A DNA stretch of 64,000 bases from Acidobacteriota bacterium (GCA_003224905.1 QIAA01000041.1:21562-85561), one strand, 5' to 3'. Shown: positions 42,922 through 52,261, counted from the stretch's first letter. Notes: a model not told the origin generated them from the sequence alone. Made by a program: numbers and translations.

Positions 42922-44901
42922 ATGAAAGCTGATATGGACGAGACCTCTCCCTCGCCTGCCGCGTCGACTATTCCACAAACAGGTTTCGGCAAGATCGATG
43001 ATCTGACCAGCAGTGTCGTTGCTGCGATTGACGGCGCCCGCACCTTCCTCTTTTCCGAACAGCATGAAGACGGCTACTGGTGTGGTGAATTGGAAGCGGA
43101 TACCACGCTGGAGTCCGACTACATCCTGCTGCATTCGCTATTAGGAACAGGCGACCCCCAGCGTTTCCAGAAGGCTGCGAATTACATACTGCGCCATCAG
43201 AATGAAGATGGCGGCTGGAGCATTTACGCCGGTGGGCCATCCAATGTCAGCGCCTCAGTAAAAGCCTATTTCGGATTGAAGCTGGCAGGTTACACGGCGG
43301 AGCATGCTGCGTTAGTGCGGGCTCGCAAGAGAATCCTCGAACTGGGCGGCGTGACCGAGGTCAACACTTTTACCAAGATCTACCTCTGCTTTTTTGGGCA
43401 GTACGATTACGATGCCGTGCCTGCCATCCCTCCGGAAATCGTGTTGTTTCCCAACTGGTTCTGGTTCAACATCTACGAAATTTCATCCTGGTCGCGAGCC
43501 ATTCTGGTTCCACTCTCAATCTGTTACGCGAAGAAGCCATTCAAGAAAATCCCCGACGAGATGGGCGTAGAAGAACTGTTCGTAGGCGGTCGCGATAAGG
43601 CCCGAATGCACTTGCACTGGGCTGAAAAGCTGATCTCCTGGCGGAATTTCTTTCTCGCACTCGACCGGATGACTCACTGGTTTGAGCGGGTTCACATTCG
43701 GCCGCTGCGCTCGATTGCAATCAACAAGGCAGAGAAGTGGCTGCTCGAGCACTTTGAAATGAGCGACGGGCTGGGCGCGATTTTTCCTTCGATGATGAAC
43801 GCCATCATCGCTTTGCGCTGCCTGGGATACTCGGTCGATGACCCGCAGGTCATTCGCGCGCTCGATGAGTTCGAAAAACTGGGCATCGAAGAGGGCGACA
43901 CGTTCCGCATGCAGCCTTGCAAATCGCCTTTGTGGGATACGGCCTATGCCTTGTTTGCGCTGGGCGAGAGCGGCGTGCCCGCCAACGATCCACGCTTGAT
44001 CAAATGCGCGGATTGGATCCTGCAGAAGCAGGTCCGTACCGCCGGAGATTGGAAGATCAAGAACAAAAAAGGTCAGCCGGGAGGCTGGTACTTCGAGTTC
44101 AACAATGAGTTCTATCCGGATGTGGACGACAGCGCCATGGTGTGCCTGGCGCTGGCGCATGTGGAACATGCCAACGGGCGCTATCAGCGAGAATCGGTTC
44201 AACGGGCCATTGATTGGATTTTTTCCATGCAATGCCGCAATGGCGGTTGGGCATCATTCGACAAGAACAATGATCGGATGGTGTTTCAGTATGTACCCTT
44301 CGCTGATCACAACGCCATGCTCGATCCGCCCACCGTGGACATCACGGGCCGTATTCTGGAGATGCTTGCCGGGTACGGCTACGACCGCAATCATCCGGCA
44401 GTGAAGAAGGCACTTAATTTTGTTCGAAGTGAACAGGAGCCGGACGGGTCATGGTTCGGTCGCTGGGGCGTGAATTACATCTATGGGACCATGCTGGTGC
44501 TGCGCGGGCTGGAAGCCATCGGCGTGGATAACCACGAGCCCTATATACAGCAGGCGGCGGAATGGTTGCGCATGGTGCAAAACCCCGATGGCGGCTGGGG
44601 AGAAACTTGCGGCTCGTACGACGATTCGAATACGAAGGGTATGGGGCCAAGCACTCCGTCGCAGACCGCCTGGGCCATCATCGGGTTGCTTGCGGCTAAC
44701 GACACGCGCAGCGAGAGCGTCGCCCGAGGAATCGCATACTTGCTGCGGACCCAACAGAAAAATGGCTCGTGGGATGAGCCTTATTTCACCGGCACCGGTT
44801 TTCCACGAGTCTTTTATCTGCGCTACCACATGTACGGGCAGTATTTTCCTCTCCTCGCGCTGACGACTTACAAGAAGATCATGGCCACAAAAAGCAACTA
44901 A
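42922..44901 (+). CDS. shc: Squalene-hopene cyclase
   Basis: 659 residues. SHC folds squalene into hopene and diplopterol at the inner membrane. The catalytic DVDD acid motif is at 400-403 (YPDVDDSAMV). Several QW repeats are seen, for example QHEDGYWCGEL, QNEDGGWSIYAGG, CRNGGWASFD, EPDGSWFGRWGVNYIYGT, NPDGGWGETCGSYDD and QKNGSWDEPYFTGTGFP. Length is normal for bacterial SHC (about 630-680). The start may be four codons downstream (second Met). It directly follows ispH and heads the hpn genes 60 bases downstream. Confidence 0.97.
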   Translation: MKADMDETSPSPAASTIPQTGFGKIDDLTSSVVAAIDGARTFLFSEQHEDGYWCGELEADTTLESDYILLHSLLGTGDPQRFQKAANYILRHQNEDGGWSIYAGGPSNVSASVKAYFGLKLAGYTAEHAALVRARKRILELGGVTEVNTFTKIYLCFFGQYDYDAVPAIPPEIVLFPNWFWFNIYEISSWSRAILVPLSICYAKKPFKKIPDEMGVEELFVGGRDKARMHLHWAEKLISWRNFFLALDRMTHWFERVHIRPLRSIAINKAEKWLLEHFEMSDGLGAIFPSMMNAIIALRCLGYSVDDPQVIRALDEFEKLGIEEGDTFRMQPCKSPLWDTAYALFALGESGVPANDPRLIKCADWILQKQVRTAGDWKIKNKKGQPGGWYFEFNNEFYPDVDDSAMVCLALAHVEHANGRYQRESVQRAIDWIFSMQCRNGGWASFDKNNDRMVFQYVPFADHNAMLDPPTVDITGRILEMLAGYGYDRNHPAVKKALNFVRSEQEPDGSWFGRWGVNYIYGTMLVLRGLEAIGVDNHEPYIQQAAEWLRMVQNPDGGWGETCGSYDDSNTKGMGPSTPSQTAWAIIGLLAANDTRSESVARGIAYLLRTQQKNGSWDEPYFTGTGFPRVFYLRYHMYGQYFPLLALTTYKKIMATKSN

Positions 44902-44912
44902 CATATTAGCTT

Positions 44913-44949
44913 TTAGCTATAATCCATTTACCGATTGGCGCATAGCTAA
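44913..44949 (+). promoter_or_regulatory. Inverted repeat around a -10-like element before hpnA
   Basis: TTAGCTAT (44913-44920) and ATAGCTAA (44942-44949) are exact inverted copies separated by 21 bases. TATAAT at 44918-44923 overlaps the left arm. No good -35 element is seen. The structure lies 12-48 bases before the hpnA start and could be an operator for an internal promoter, or a leader hairpin within the operon transcript. Confidence 0.45.
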
Positions 44950-44961
44950 GGGCTGAGCGTA

Positions 44962-45948
44962 ATGCTGACTTTCGTCACGGGCGCCACAGGCTTTGTAGGC
45001 AGCCATGTGGCTCGAATTTTGGCAGAGCAGGGCGCACAGTTGCGGCTGCTTGTGCGCCCTGCGAGTGATCTGAGGAATGTTCAGGGAATTACGGCAGACC
45101 TGGTACAAGGTGATCTGCGCGACTCCGCCTGCCTTCAGAGAGCTGTGAGCGGCTGTGAGGCGGTCTTTCATGTGGCTGCGGACTATCGGCTCTGGGTGCG
45201 GGATCCGGCGCAGATGTATCGTTCGAACGTGGAAGGCACGCGGGCGATTCTGGATGCCGCACGAAACGGCGGAGTGCGGCGTGTGGTTTATACATCCACC
45301 GTGGCCACCATGGGATTCATGCAGAACGGGCATCCCGCTAATGAGAACTCGCCTGTTTCCCTTGCGGGAATGATCGGCCATTACAAGCAATCGAAATTTC
45401 TGGCGGAGGAAGTTGCCCTTCATGCAGGCCGCTCAGGAATGGATGTAGTAGTCCTGAATCCGACTACGCCCGTGGGGGAACGCGACATCAAACCTACGCC
45501 CACCGGGCGAATTATCGTGGATTTCTTAAAAAGGAGATTTCCCGCGTACGTAGATACAGGCCTGAACCTTGTTGATGTGCTGGAATGTGCCCGCGGACAT
45601 GTGGCGGCGCTGGAGAAAGGACGCAGCGGGGAGCGCTACATCCTGGGTGGCGAGAACCTGACACTCAAGCAGATTTTGGACCGCCTGGCAGCGATTACCG
45701 GCCTGCCATCGCCACGAACGCGGGTCCCGTATGCCGTTGCACTGGCTGCAGGCGTAATAGACCAGGTCGTGACGGGGCACATCTTTCGCGGCGAGCCCCG
45801 AGCTACCGTAGATGCAGTGCGCATGAGCCGTAAGAAAATGTTCGTTTCTTCGGAGAAAGCTGAACGGGAGTTGGGCTGGCAGCCAGGCTTGGTGACGGAT
45901 GCGTTGCGTAGCGCTGTGGAGTGGTTCCGCACAAACGGGTACGCATGA
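44962..45948 (+). CDS. hpnA: Hopanoid-associated NAD-dependent sugar epimerase HpnA
   Basis: 328 residues, an extended short-chain dehydrogenase/epimerase: cofactor motif FVTGATGFVGSHVAR at the N-terminus, VFHVAADYRLWVRDPAQMYR-type segment (quoted: VFHVAADYRLWV), VVYTSTVATMGF and catalytic YKQSK, with VVLNPTTPVGERDIKPTPTG and a YVDTGLNLVDVLECARGHV-like substrate loop. This matches the HpnA family always found in hopanoid clusters. Its reaction is not established. It is followed by hpnG after 12 bases. Confidence 0.93.
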   Translation: MLTFVTGATGFVGSHVARILAEQGAQLRLLVRPASDLRNVQGITADLVQGDLRDSACLQRAVSGCEAVFHVAADYRLWVRDPAQMYRSNVEGTRAILDAARNGGVRRVVYTSTVATMGFMQNGHPANENSPVSLAGMIGHYKQSKFLAEEVALHAGRSGMDVVVLNPTTPVGERDIKPTPTGRIIVDFLKRRFPAYVDTGLNLVDVLECARGHVAALEKGRSGERYILGGENLTLKQILDRLAAITGLPSPRTRVPYAVALAAGVIDQVVTGHIFRGEPRATVDAVRMSRKKMFVSSEKAERELGWQPGLVTDALRSAVEWFRTNGYA

Positions 45949-45960
45949 GCAGGATCAGGG

Positions 45961-46689
45961 ATGACGAGCTCCGGTAAAGTGGCGATCATTGCCGCCCTCG
46001 AGCGAGAAATATCACCGTTTGTGAAAGACTGGCCTTCTACCGTCCGCGAATACGATGGATACAAGTTCAAGTTCTTCGAGCGGGAGGGAAACGTCGTGGT
46101 CTGTGGCGGCGTGGGAGCCGAAGCTGCGCGGCGCGCAACCGAGGCCGCAATCAACCTGTACCATCCATCACTAGTGATTTCCGCCGGATTCGCGGGCGCG
46201 CTCGATCCCGCGCTGGAGGTTGGGCACACATTAGTGCCGCGCCACGTCATCGACGTCGGAGATGCGAGCCGCACCGATGCGGGGACCGGCGAAGGTGTGC
46301 TGATCACATTCGACAGCGTGGCTGACGTGGAACAAAAAGGCCGGTTCGCAACCGCGTTCGGCGCCCACGCCATTGACATGGAAGCTGCGGCAGTGGCCCG
46401 CAGCGCTCAAGCGCACGGAGTGAAGTTTCTCGCTTGCAAAGTGATCTCCGATTCCAGCGAATCGGCCTTACCGCCGCTCAGGCGTTTTATCGGCAAGGAC
46501 GGCCGCTTTCAGTTTTTTCGGTTCATCATGCATATGGCAGTGCGGCCCTGGCGTTGGGCGGCTCTGCGGCGTTTGGCGCGCGACAGCGCGAAGGCGGCGC
46601 AATCCCTGGGCCTAGTGCTGGAGAAGCACACGAGTTGGGCCGCACCGAAAGAAGAGTTGAGCCATACCACGGTAAACCGGAGTCGTTGA
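45961..46689 (+). CDS. hpnG: Hopanoid-associated nucleosidase/phosphorylase HpnG
   Basis: 242 residues of the purine nucleoside phosphorylase/MTA-SAH nucleosidase fold: VAIIAALEREISPFV, VVVCGGVGAEAARRATEAAI, LVISAGFAGALDPALEVGH and the purine/ribose motif AIDMEAAAVARSAQ. HpnG removes adenine from adenosylhopane, giving ribosylhopane on the way to bacteriohopanetetrol. Adenosylhopane itself is made by HpnH, whose gene is not in this window. Two dehydrogenase genes follow at once (7-base gap). Confidence 0.9.
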   Translation: MTSSGKVAIIAALEREISPFVKDWPSTVREYDGYKFKFFEREGNVVVCGGVGAEAARRATEAAINLYHPSLVISAGFAGALDPALEVGHTLVPRHVIDVGDASRTDAGTGEGVLITFDSVADVEQKGRFATAFGAHAIDMEAAAVARSAQAHGVKFLACKVISDSSESALPPLRRFIGKDGRFQFFRFIMHMAVRPWRWAALRRLARDSAKAAQSLGLVLEKHTSWAAPKEELSHTTVNRSR

Positions 46690-46696
46690 AACGAAG

Positions 46697-47824
46697 ATGG
46701 CGATCACGGAAACAATTCCCCTGAGCCGGCTACACAAGGCAATCCCCACGTCCATGCTGGCAGCCGTCTATCGTGGTGTAAACCACGTTCGACTCGAGAC
46801 GGTTCCGGTTCCCCAGATTGGGTCAGGTGAGTTGCTGGTGCGGGTGCACACGTGCGGAATCTGCGGAACTGATCTGAAGAAAATCGCCACCGGCTCACAC
46901 TCCACACCGCGCATCTTCGGGCACGAAACCTCGGGTGTCGTCGCGGCTATTGGTGAAGGGGTGCGCGATTTCAGCATCGGTGATCGCGTAGTCATGTTCC
47001 ACCACATACCGTGCGGGAAGTGCTACTACTGCCAGCACAAGACTTATGCACAGTGCGAGGTTTATAAGAAAGTTGGCTGTACCGCCGGATTTGAGCCCTC
47101 CGGCGGCGGGTTTGCCGAGTATGTCCGGGTGATGGATTGGATCGTGTGCAGCGGAACCATGCGCATCCCCAACAACGTATCTTTCGAGCAGGCCTGCTTT
47201 GTGGAACCGGTCAATACCTGCATGAAAGGCATTCAGGCGCTAGGCCTGCAAGAGGGAGAAACAGTCCTGGTCATTGGTCAAGGCCCGATTGGTATCATAT
47301 TGGGAACATTGGCCAAAAAGGCTCGCTCTCGGGTAATCACTTCCGATTTGTATCCGCAGAGGCTTACAATATCTAAAACAACATTCGGCTTGGGGAAGAG
47401 CATTGATGCTTCGCGTACCGACACCCTGGAAGCGGTTCGCGAGCAGACGGAAGGCCGTGGAGCCGACGCCGCAATTTTGGCGGTAGGGGGCAACAGCCTG
47501 ATCCGGACAGCTATGGACGCCGCGCGACCGGGCGGCAGGGTGCTTTTGTTCGCGCAGACGGTGCACGGAGACGCGGTTATTGACCCTGGGGCTGTCTGTG
47601 TCGAAGAGAAGACGTTGTTGGGATCGTATAGCGCTTCCATCGAGCTGCAAGAAGAGTCGGTGCGGTTCGTAATGAACCGCGAAATGGATTTGGAAAAATT
47701 GATTAGTCATCGTTTCCCATTGTCCAGCAGCGTGGAAGCCTTAAATCTGGCTGCCCATCCCCAGCCCAATTCGATGAAAATCGTAATTCAGCCGGGCAGC
47801 TTGTGGGAAGGACGTAAAGAGTGA
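46697..47824 (+). CDS. Zinc-dependent MDR-family dehydrogenase, first of a pair in the hopanoid operon
   Basis: 375 residues. Medium-chain alcohol/polyol dehydrogenase with a catalytic zinc site (Cys56 in CGICGTDLKK, His76 and Glu77 in FGHETSGVV) and a full structural zinc site (Cys106, Cys109, Cys112, Cys120 in CGKCYYCQHKTYAQC). The Rossmann part has VLVIGQGPIGIILG. It resembles sorbitol/threonine dehydrogenase-type enzymes acting on polyols. It lies between hpnG and hpnC and overlaps the second dehydrogenase by 4 bases. Reduction or oxidation of the ribosyl side chain is an attractive but unproven role. Confidence 0.9.
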   Translation: MAITETIPLSRLHKAIPTSMLAAVYRGVNHVRLETVPVPQIGSGELLVRVHTCGICGTDLKKIATGSHSTPRIFGHETSGVVAAIGEGVRDFSIGDRVVMFHHIPCGKCYYCQHKTYAQCEVYKKVGCTAGFEPSGGGFAEYVRVMDWIVCSGTMRIPNNVSFEQACFVEPVNTCMKGIQALGLQEGETVLVIGQGPIGIILGTLAKKARSRVITSDLYPQRLTISKTTFGLGKSIDASRTDTLEAVREQTEGRGADAAILAVGGNSLIRTAMDAARPGGRVLLFAQTVHGDAVIDPGAVCVEEKTLLGSYSASIELQEESVRFVMNREMDLEKLISHRFPLSSSVEALNLAAHPQPNSMKIVIQPGSLWEGRKE

Positions 47825-48870
47825 ATGGAAAGATGACGGCTGCCGTCCTGTACGGCAAAGAGGATGTAAAAATTGAAAAGGTGCCCATTCCCCGAGTCGG
47901 GGATGGTGAAGTGCTGGTAAAGGTGCAGGTCGCGTTGACCTGCGGTACAGATTTGAAGGTTTACCAGCGCGGCTATCACGCCCGCATGATCGTCCCTCCC
48001 GCTCTGTTTGGGCACGAACTAGCCGGCGTGATCGAGGAAGTCGGTCCCGGTGTTCGCGGCTTTAGGCGGGGCATGCGAGTGGTAGCGCTGAACTCTGCTC
48101 CCTGCCAAATGTGCTTCTACTGCTCTAAGCACCAGGAAAACCTTTGCGAGGATCTGCTGTTCAACAACGGTGCCTATGCGGAATACATCCGTGTTCCGCG
48201 CCGGATCGTTGAGAGCAACATGCTCGCCATTCCAGCAGATGTGACCTATGAAGAAGCCGCCATGGTCGAGCCGCTCGCCTGCGTGCTTCGCGGTCTGCAT
48301 GAGACACGCGTGGAAATTGGTGATACCGTGACCGTTATCGGAGGCGGCCCCATAGGGCTCATGTTCGTTCAGGTCGCCAAGGCAACCGGATGTAACGTGA
48401 TCTCGGTGGTGAAGCGCGATTCGCAGGCCGTGGCCGCGAAACGAATGGGCGCGCACGAAGTCGTACAGATTACCAAAGTGAAGAACGCAGTGGAAGCTGT
48501 GCGCGGGATCTCTCCCGATAAGCGCGGTAGCGATGTGGCCATTGAGGCGGTGGGCCGTCCCGAGGCGTGGGAGTGGGCAATTGACATGGTGCGCAAGGGC
48601 GGTACGGTGAACTTCTTCGGCGGATGCGCCAGCGGGACCAAGGTTCAGCTTGATACTGACCGCCTACACTATTCTGAAGTCACACTGAAAGCGACGTTCC
48701 ACCATACGCCCGAGAGTGTGCGCAAAGCGTTTGGTCTGATTGCGGAGAAGAAAATCCGCTCCACCGACTACATCACCGGAGAAGCGCCGCTATCCCGCTT
48801 GCAGCAGGTCCTCCGCCACATGCTGAACCGGAACGGCGATATCAAGACTGCCATTATTCCGGGGCACTGA
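47821..48870 (+). CDS. Zinc-dependent MDR-family dehydrogenase, second of a pair in the hopanoid operon
   Basis: 349 residues from GTG 47821, overlapping the previous stop; an ATG four codons downstream is possible. Catalytic zinc ligands Cys41 (LTCGTDLKVY), His65 and Glu66 (FGHELAGV); structural zinc Cys95, Cys98, Cys101, Cys109 (CQMCFYCSKHQENLC). NAD-binding loop TVIGGGPIGLMFVQVAK. It is only moderately similar to its neighbour (different spacing around the zinc lobes), so the pair is not a recent duplication. hpnC follows after 33 bases. Confidence 0.9.
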   Translation: MNGKMTAAVLYGKEDVKIEKVPIPRVGDGEVLVKVQVALTCGTDLKVYQRGYHARMIVPPALFGHELAGVIEEVGPGVRGFRRGMRVVALNSAPCQMCFYCSKHQENLCEDLLFNNGAYAEYIRVPRRIVESNMLAIPADVTYEEAAMVEPLACVLRGLHETRVEIGDTVTVIGGGPIGLMFVQVAKATGCNVISVVKRDSQAVAAKRMGAHEVVQITKVKNAVEAVRGISPDKRGSDVAIEAVGRPEAWEWAIDMVRKGGTVNFFGGCASGTKVQLDTDRLHYSEVTLKATFHHTPESVRKAFGLIAEKKIRSTDYITGEAPLSRLQQVLRHMLNRNGDIKTAIIPGH

Positions 48871-48903
48871 GCTTTCGACCTGATCCGGAGACGGAACTGA
48901 CAA

Positions 48904-49848
48904 TTGCCAACCCTTGCCAGCAACGTGCCTCAGAGTGTTCCTTCAACCAAGTCTGGCTGGAGCAGGCTTCCTCCTGAATACGCACTTCCTGAACAGTCGC
49001 CCTCGGAAACTGAAGCCCGTGAATATTGCAAGCGGCTGGCGCGCACGCATTATGAGAATTTTTCCGTGGCAACATGGTTCCTGCCGGCCGCATTGAAGCA
49101 GCACTTCTACAATGTTTACGCCTACTGCCGGATTTCAGACGATCTGGGGGATGAGGTCGGCGATCCTACTGCGTCGTTGGAGCTGCTGGACCAGTGGGAA
49201 AGTGAACTTGACGCATGTTACGCGGGCAAGCGACGGCACCCGGTCTTCGTGGCGCTTGCGGAAACCGTTCGTCAGTTCGACATCCCCAAGCAGCCGTTCT
49301 CCGATCTGCTGAAAGCATTCCGGCAGGACCAGACGGTTCCCCGCTACCAGGCATTCGAAGACTTGCTCGGTTACTGCCGCTATTCTGCAAATCCGGTCGG
49401 ACATCTCGTGCTTTATGTGTGCGGGTATCGCGATGTCGAGCGGCGGGCATTATCCGATTTCACCTGCACCGCGCTGCAGTTGGCGAATTTTTGGCAAGAC
49501 GTCAGCCTTGACTACACAAAAGGCAGAATTTATCTGCCCCTCGAAGACCTGCAGCGCTATGGAGTAAATGAGGACGACATCGCCGCAGGACGAAACACCT
49601 CGACATTTTGCGAAATGATGCGCTTCGAGGTCGAGCGTGCGCGGGAATGGTTCGCCAAGGGGTTGTCTTTAGCCGCCAAGGTGGATGGAGACTTGGCCAT
49701 CGATATCGAACTGTTCACTCGCGGCGGACAGGAAATCTTGAATGCAATCGAGCGCCAGAAATATGCAGTGCTGGGCAGTCGTCCAGTCATCTCAAGAACT
49801 CGCAAACTGAGATTGCTGGCGCGTGCAGCGTTGGGGAAGTTGTTATGA
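48904..49848 (+). CDS. hpnC: Hydroxysqualene synthase HpnC
   Basis: 314 residues from TTG 48904. It is a trans-isoprenyl diphosphate synthase/squalene-synthase-family protein with the HpnC hallmark THYENFSVATWFLP and the two aspartate-rich motifs: ISDDLGDE (Asp79, Asp80, Asp83) and FWQDVSLDYTKGRIYLP. HpnC turns presqualene diphosphate into hydroxysqualene in the HpnCDE route to squalene. Its stop overlaps the start of hpnD by 4 bases (ATGA). Confidence 0.93.
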   Translation: MPTLASNVPQSVPSTKSGWSRLPPEYALPEQSPSETEAREYCKRLARTHYENFSVATWFLPAALKQHFYNVYAYCRISDDLGDEVGDPTASLELLDQWESELDACYAGKRRHPVFVALAETVRQFDIPKQPFSDLLKAFRQDQTVPRYQAFEDLLGYCRYSANPVGHLVLYVCGYRDVERRALSDFTCTALQLANFWQDVSLDYTKGRIYLPLEDLQRYGVNEDDIAAGRNTSTFCEMMRFEVERAREWFAKGLSLAAKVDGDLAIDIELFTRGGQEILNAIERQKYAVLGSRPVISRTRKLRLLARAALGKLL

Positions 49849-50783
49849 GCAGCGCCGTGCAGCAAGCACCAGAACAATTCCTGCCTTCAGAATCGCAACT
49901 TGCGGTGGCATATTCCGTTTGCCGTGCGATCGCACGATCTTCCGCCAAGAATTTCTACTACGCCTTTTTGGTGCTGCCTCGGCCCAAACGCCAAAGTCTG
50001 TGCGCTATCTACGCGTTTATGCGCCGTTGTGACGACATTACTGATGATGGCAGTCTGGCCTTAGCCGAGCGCCGGCAGAACCTGATCGACTGGATGGATT
50101 CGGTTCACCAGGCACTGGCTGGATTCCCTACTGATGATCCAGTGCTCCTGGCGCTCACCGATGTGCAGCGGCGATACAAAATTCCATCTACGCTCCTCGA
50201 TCAGCTCGCTTACGGCACCGCGATGGATGTGCAGGAGACCTTAGAATCCGCGGTTCCCGCCAAAGCCCCGCAAGTTCATTACAAGACTTTTGAGGATCTG
50301 CGTGTTTACTGCTATCGTGTAGCGTCTGTCGTTGGCCTAGTATGTATTCGGGTATTCGGCTACCGTGATCCTGCTGCCGAACCGCTGGCTGAGAAGTTGG
50401 GTCTTGCTTTTCAGCTTACAAACATCATTCGCGATGTGAAGGTAGACGCGGCTATGGGTAGAATCTACCTTCCGCAAGAGGACCTTGACCAATACGATGT
50501 CACTTCCGCCGAGCTTCGTTCCAGAGGCGATTCGGCCAGGCTTCGGCTCCTTTTAGCGGCCGAGGCAGACCGTGCACGGGAGTACTACGCTGCCGGCGAC
50601 GAGTTGCTTCCCCTCATCGAGGAAGATAGTCAGCCAGCACTATGGGTTCTGATGACGATTTACCGGCGGCTTCTGGAAAAGATTGCGGGCAAGCGGTACA
50701 ACGTGTTTCGCCGAACTGTCCGGCTGAGTTCGCGGGAGAAATTGCTGATCTTGCTGAAAGGTACTTGGCAGCGCCTGACCTGA
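49845..50783 (+). CDS. hpnD: Presqualene diphosphate synthase HpnD
   Basis: 312 residues from ATG 49845; the frame is open further upstream but that part lies within hpnC. HpnD condenses two farnesyl diphosphates. The opening RAIARSSAKNFYYAFLVLP and the first Asp motif RRCDDITDD (Asp63, Asp64, Asp67) are typical, as is the second QLTNIIRDVKVDAAMGRIYLP-type motif (NIIRDVKVDAAMGR). Its stop overlaps the hpnE start by one base. Confidence 0.94.
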   Translation: MSSAVQQAPEQFLPSESQLAVAYSVCRAIARSSAKNFYYAFLVLPRPKRQSLCAIYAFMRRCDDITDDGSLALAERRQNLIDWMDSVHQALAGFPTDDPVLLALTDVQRRYKIPSTLLDQLAYGTAMDVQETLESAVPAKAPQVHYKTFEDLRVYCYRVASVVGLVCIRVFGYRDPAAEPLAEKLGLAFQLTNIIRDVKVDAAMGRIYLPQEDLDQYDVTSAELRSRGDSARLRLLLAAEADRAREYYAAGDELLPLIEEDSQPALWVLMTIYRRLLEKIAGKRYNVFRRTVRLSSREKLLILLKGTWQRLT

Positions 50784-52261
50784 TGATGCAGCAATGGACC
50801 CAAGCTCCAAAAGTGGCCGTGGTCGGAGGTGGCCTTGCAGGATTATCGGCAGCCTGCGCGCTGGCAGAAACCGGCTTCCGGGTAAAAGTATTTGAGCGAC
50901 GCCCATACCTGGGCGGCCGCGCTTCCTCATTTCAGCATCCCGCCACGGGTGAGGTGGTTGATAACTGCCAGCACGTGCTGCTGGGTTGCTGTACCAACCT
51001 GCTTGAATTTTATGAGCGCATCGGGGTCCAGGATAAGATCCGGTGGTTCGATCACCTCACTTTCCTTGAACCGGGGGGCCGTGCCTCAGTAATAGGACCT
51101 TCGTTTCTACCGCCGCCGCTACACACCGCCCCAGCATTCCTACGTGCGCCTTGTTTGAATCTGCCGGATAAAGTCGCGATTGCGGCGGCTCTGGCAGCGC
51201 TTACACCTATCAAACCGCGCGATACTGGCGAATCCTTCCTTGCCTGGTTGCGGAGGCATGGGCAGACTGAACGCGCCATTGAACGCTTCTGGAAGACGGT
51301 CCTGGTCAGCGCGCTAAACGAAGACATTGAGCACGTCTCGATTGAATACGCCGCACAGGTGATGCGTGAATCTTTCTTGAAATCTGCCTCGGCAGGCCGT
51401 ATGGGCGTTCCTACGGTTCCGCTCACCGAACTGTATGACAAAGCTGGAGACTACATTTCTGCTCGCGCCGGCGAAGTGCAATTCCGCTCCAGCGTAGACT
51501 CATTCCGCGCAGAGCCTGGCTCCGTGAAATTATTCGCAGGCGGCGAAGAACAGTTCGATTTCGCGGTTTTTGCCGTACCTTTCGATGCCCTGCTGCGCAT
51601 CCTGCCGCAAACTTCGGCGTCGGATCCTCTTCGCCAGACACTCAGCAATTTCAACACGTCCCCGATCACAGGAATCCATTTATGGTTCGACCGCCAGATC
51701 AGCGATCTCGAACACGCGGTACTGCTGGACCGCACTATCCAATGGATGTTTCACAAATCGAAACTGCTCGGGCGGTCGCGATCGAATGGAAAGAGCGCTG
51801 TCGGTGGCGACGGCAGCCCTGTAAGCGTGACCACGAATAAGGATCAAGGTTCCGCAGTGGACGGCCAGGGCAGCTATGTGGAACTCGTCGTAAGTTCGTC
51901 GAAAACTCTGATCGAGAAATCGCGCCAGGAGATCATTGATCTGGCTCTGTCCGAATTGGGCGAATTCTTCCCCGAATCGCGCCACGCCAAGCTCGTGAAG
52001 TCGACAGTCATAAAGGAAGTGCACGCGACCTATTCCCCGAAGCCGGGTATTGATGCCTACCGTCCCAGGCCCGAAACAGTTTGGCCGCGCGTTTTCCTGG
52101 CAGGAGACTGGACCGCTACAGGGTGGCCCGCCACCATGGAAGGCGCGGTCAGAAGCGGCTATGCCGCAGCCCAATGCGTCGCGCGAGTCGCCGGCCAGCG
52201 TAAGGCTGCTTTCCTGGTACCGGATCTTCCCGCAAAGGGTTTTATGAGGATATTCGGGTAG
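50783..52261 (+). CDS. hpnE: Hydroxysqualene dehydroxylase HpnE
   Basis: 492 residues from ATG 50783 (TGATG junction with hpnD). FAD-binding motif VAVVGGGLAGLSAACALAE (about 12-30), VFERRPYLGGRASSF and, at the C-terminus, VFLAGDWTATGWPATMEGAV, as in the amine-oxidase/carotene-desaturase fold of HpnE. It removes the hydroxyl group from hydroxysqualene, giving squalene for Shc. A Gly/Ser-rich loop (SNGKSAVGGDGSPVS) around 333-350 looks like a lineage-specific insertion. This is the last gene of the operon; no clear terminator follows. Confidence 0.94.
   Translation: MMQQWTQAPKVAVVGGGLAGLSAACALAETGFRVKVFERRPYLGGRASSFQHPATGEVVDNCQHVLLGCCTNLLEFYERIGVQDKIRWFDHLTFLEPGGRASVIGPSFLPPPLHTAPAFLRAPCLNLPDKVAIAAALAALTPIKPRDTGESFLAWLRRHGQTERAIERFWKTVLVSALNEDIEHVSIEYAAQVMRESFLKSASAGRMGVPTVPLTELYDKAGDYISARAGEVQFRSSVDSFRAEPGSVKLFAGGEEQFDFAVFAVPFDALLRILPQTSASDPLRQTLSNFNTSPITGIHLWFDRQISDLEHAVLLDRTIQWMFHKSKLLGRSRSNGKSAVGGDGSPVSVTTNKDQGSAVDGQGSYVELVVSSSKTLIEKSRQEIIDLALSELGEFFPESRHAKLVKSTVIKEVHATYSPKPGIDAYRPRPETVWPRVFLAGDWTATGWPATMEGAVRSGYAAAQCVARVAGQRKAAFLVPDLPAKGFMRIFG

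Noticed and set aside
49608..49844. 79-residue N-terminal extension of HpnD
   Set aside because: Overlaps hpnC and has no homology; the ATGA junction at 49845 is the natural start.
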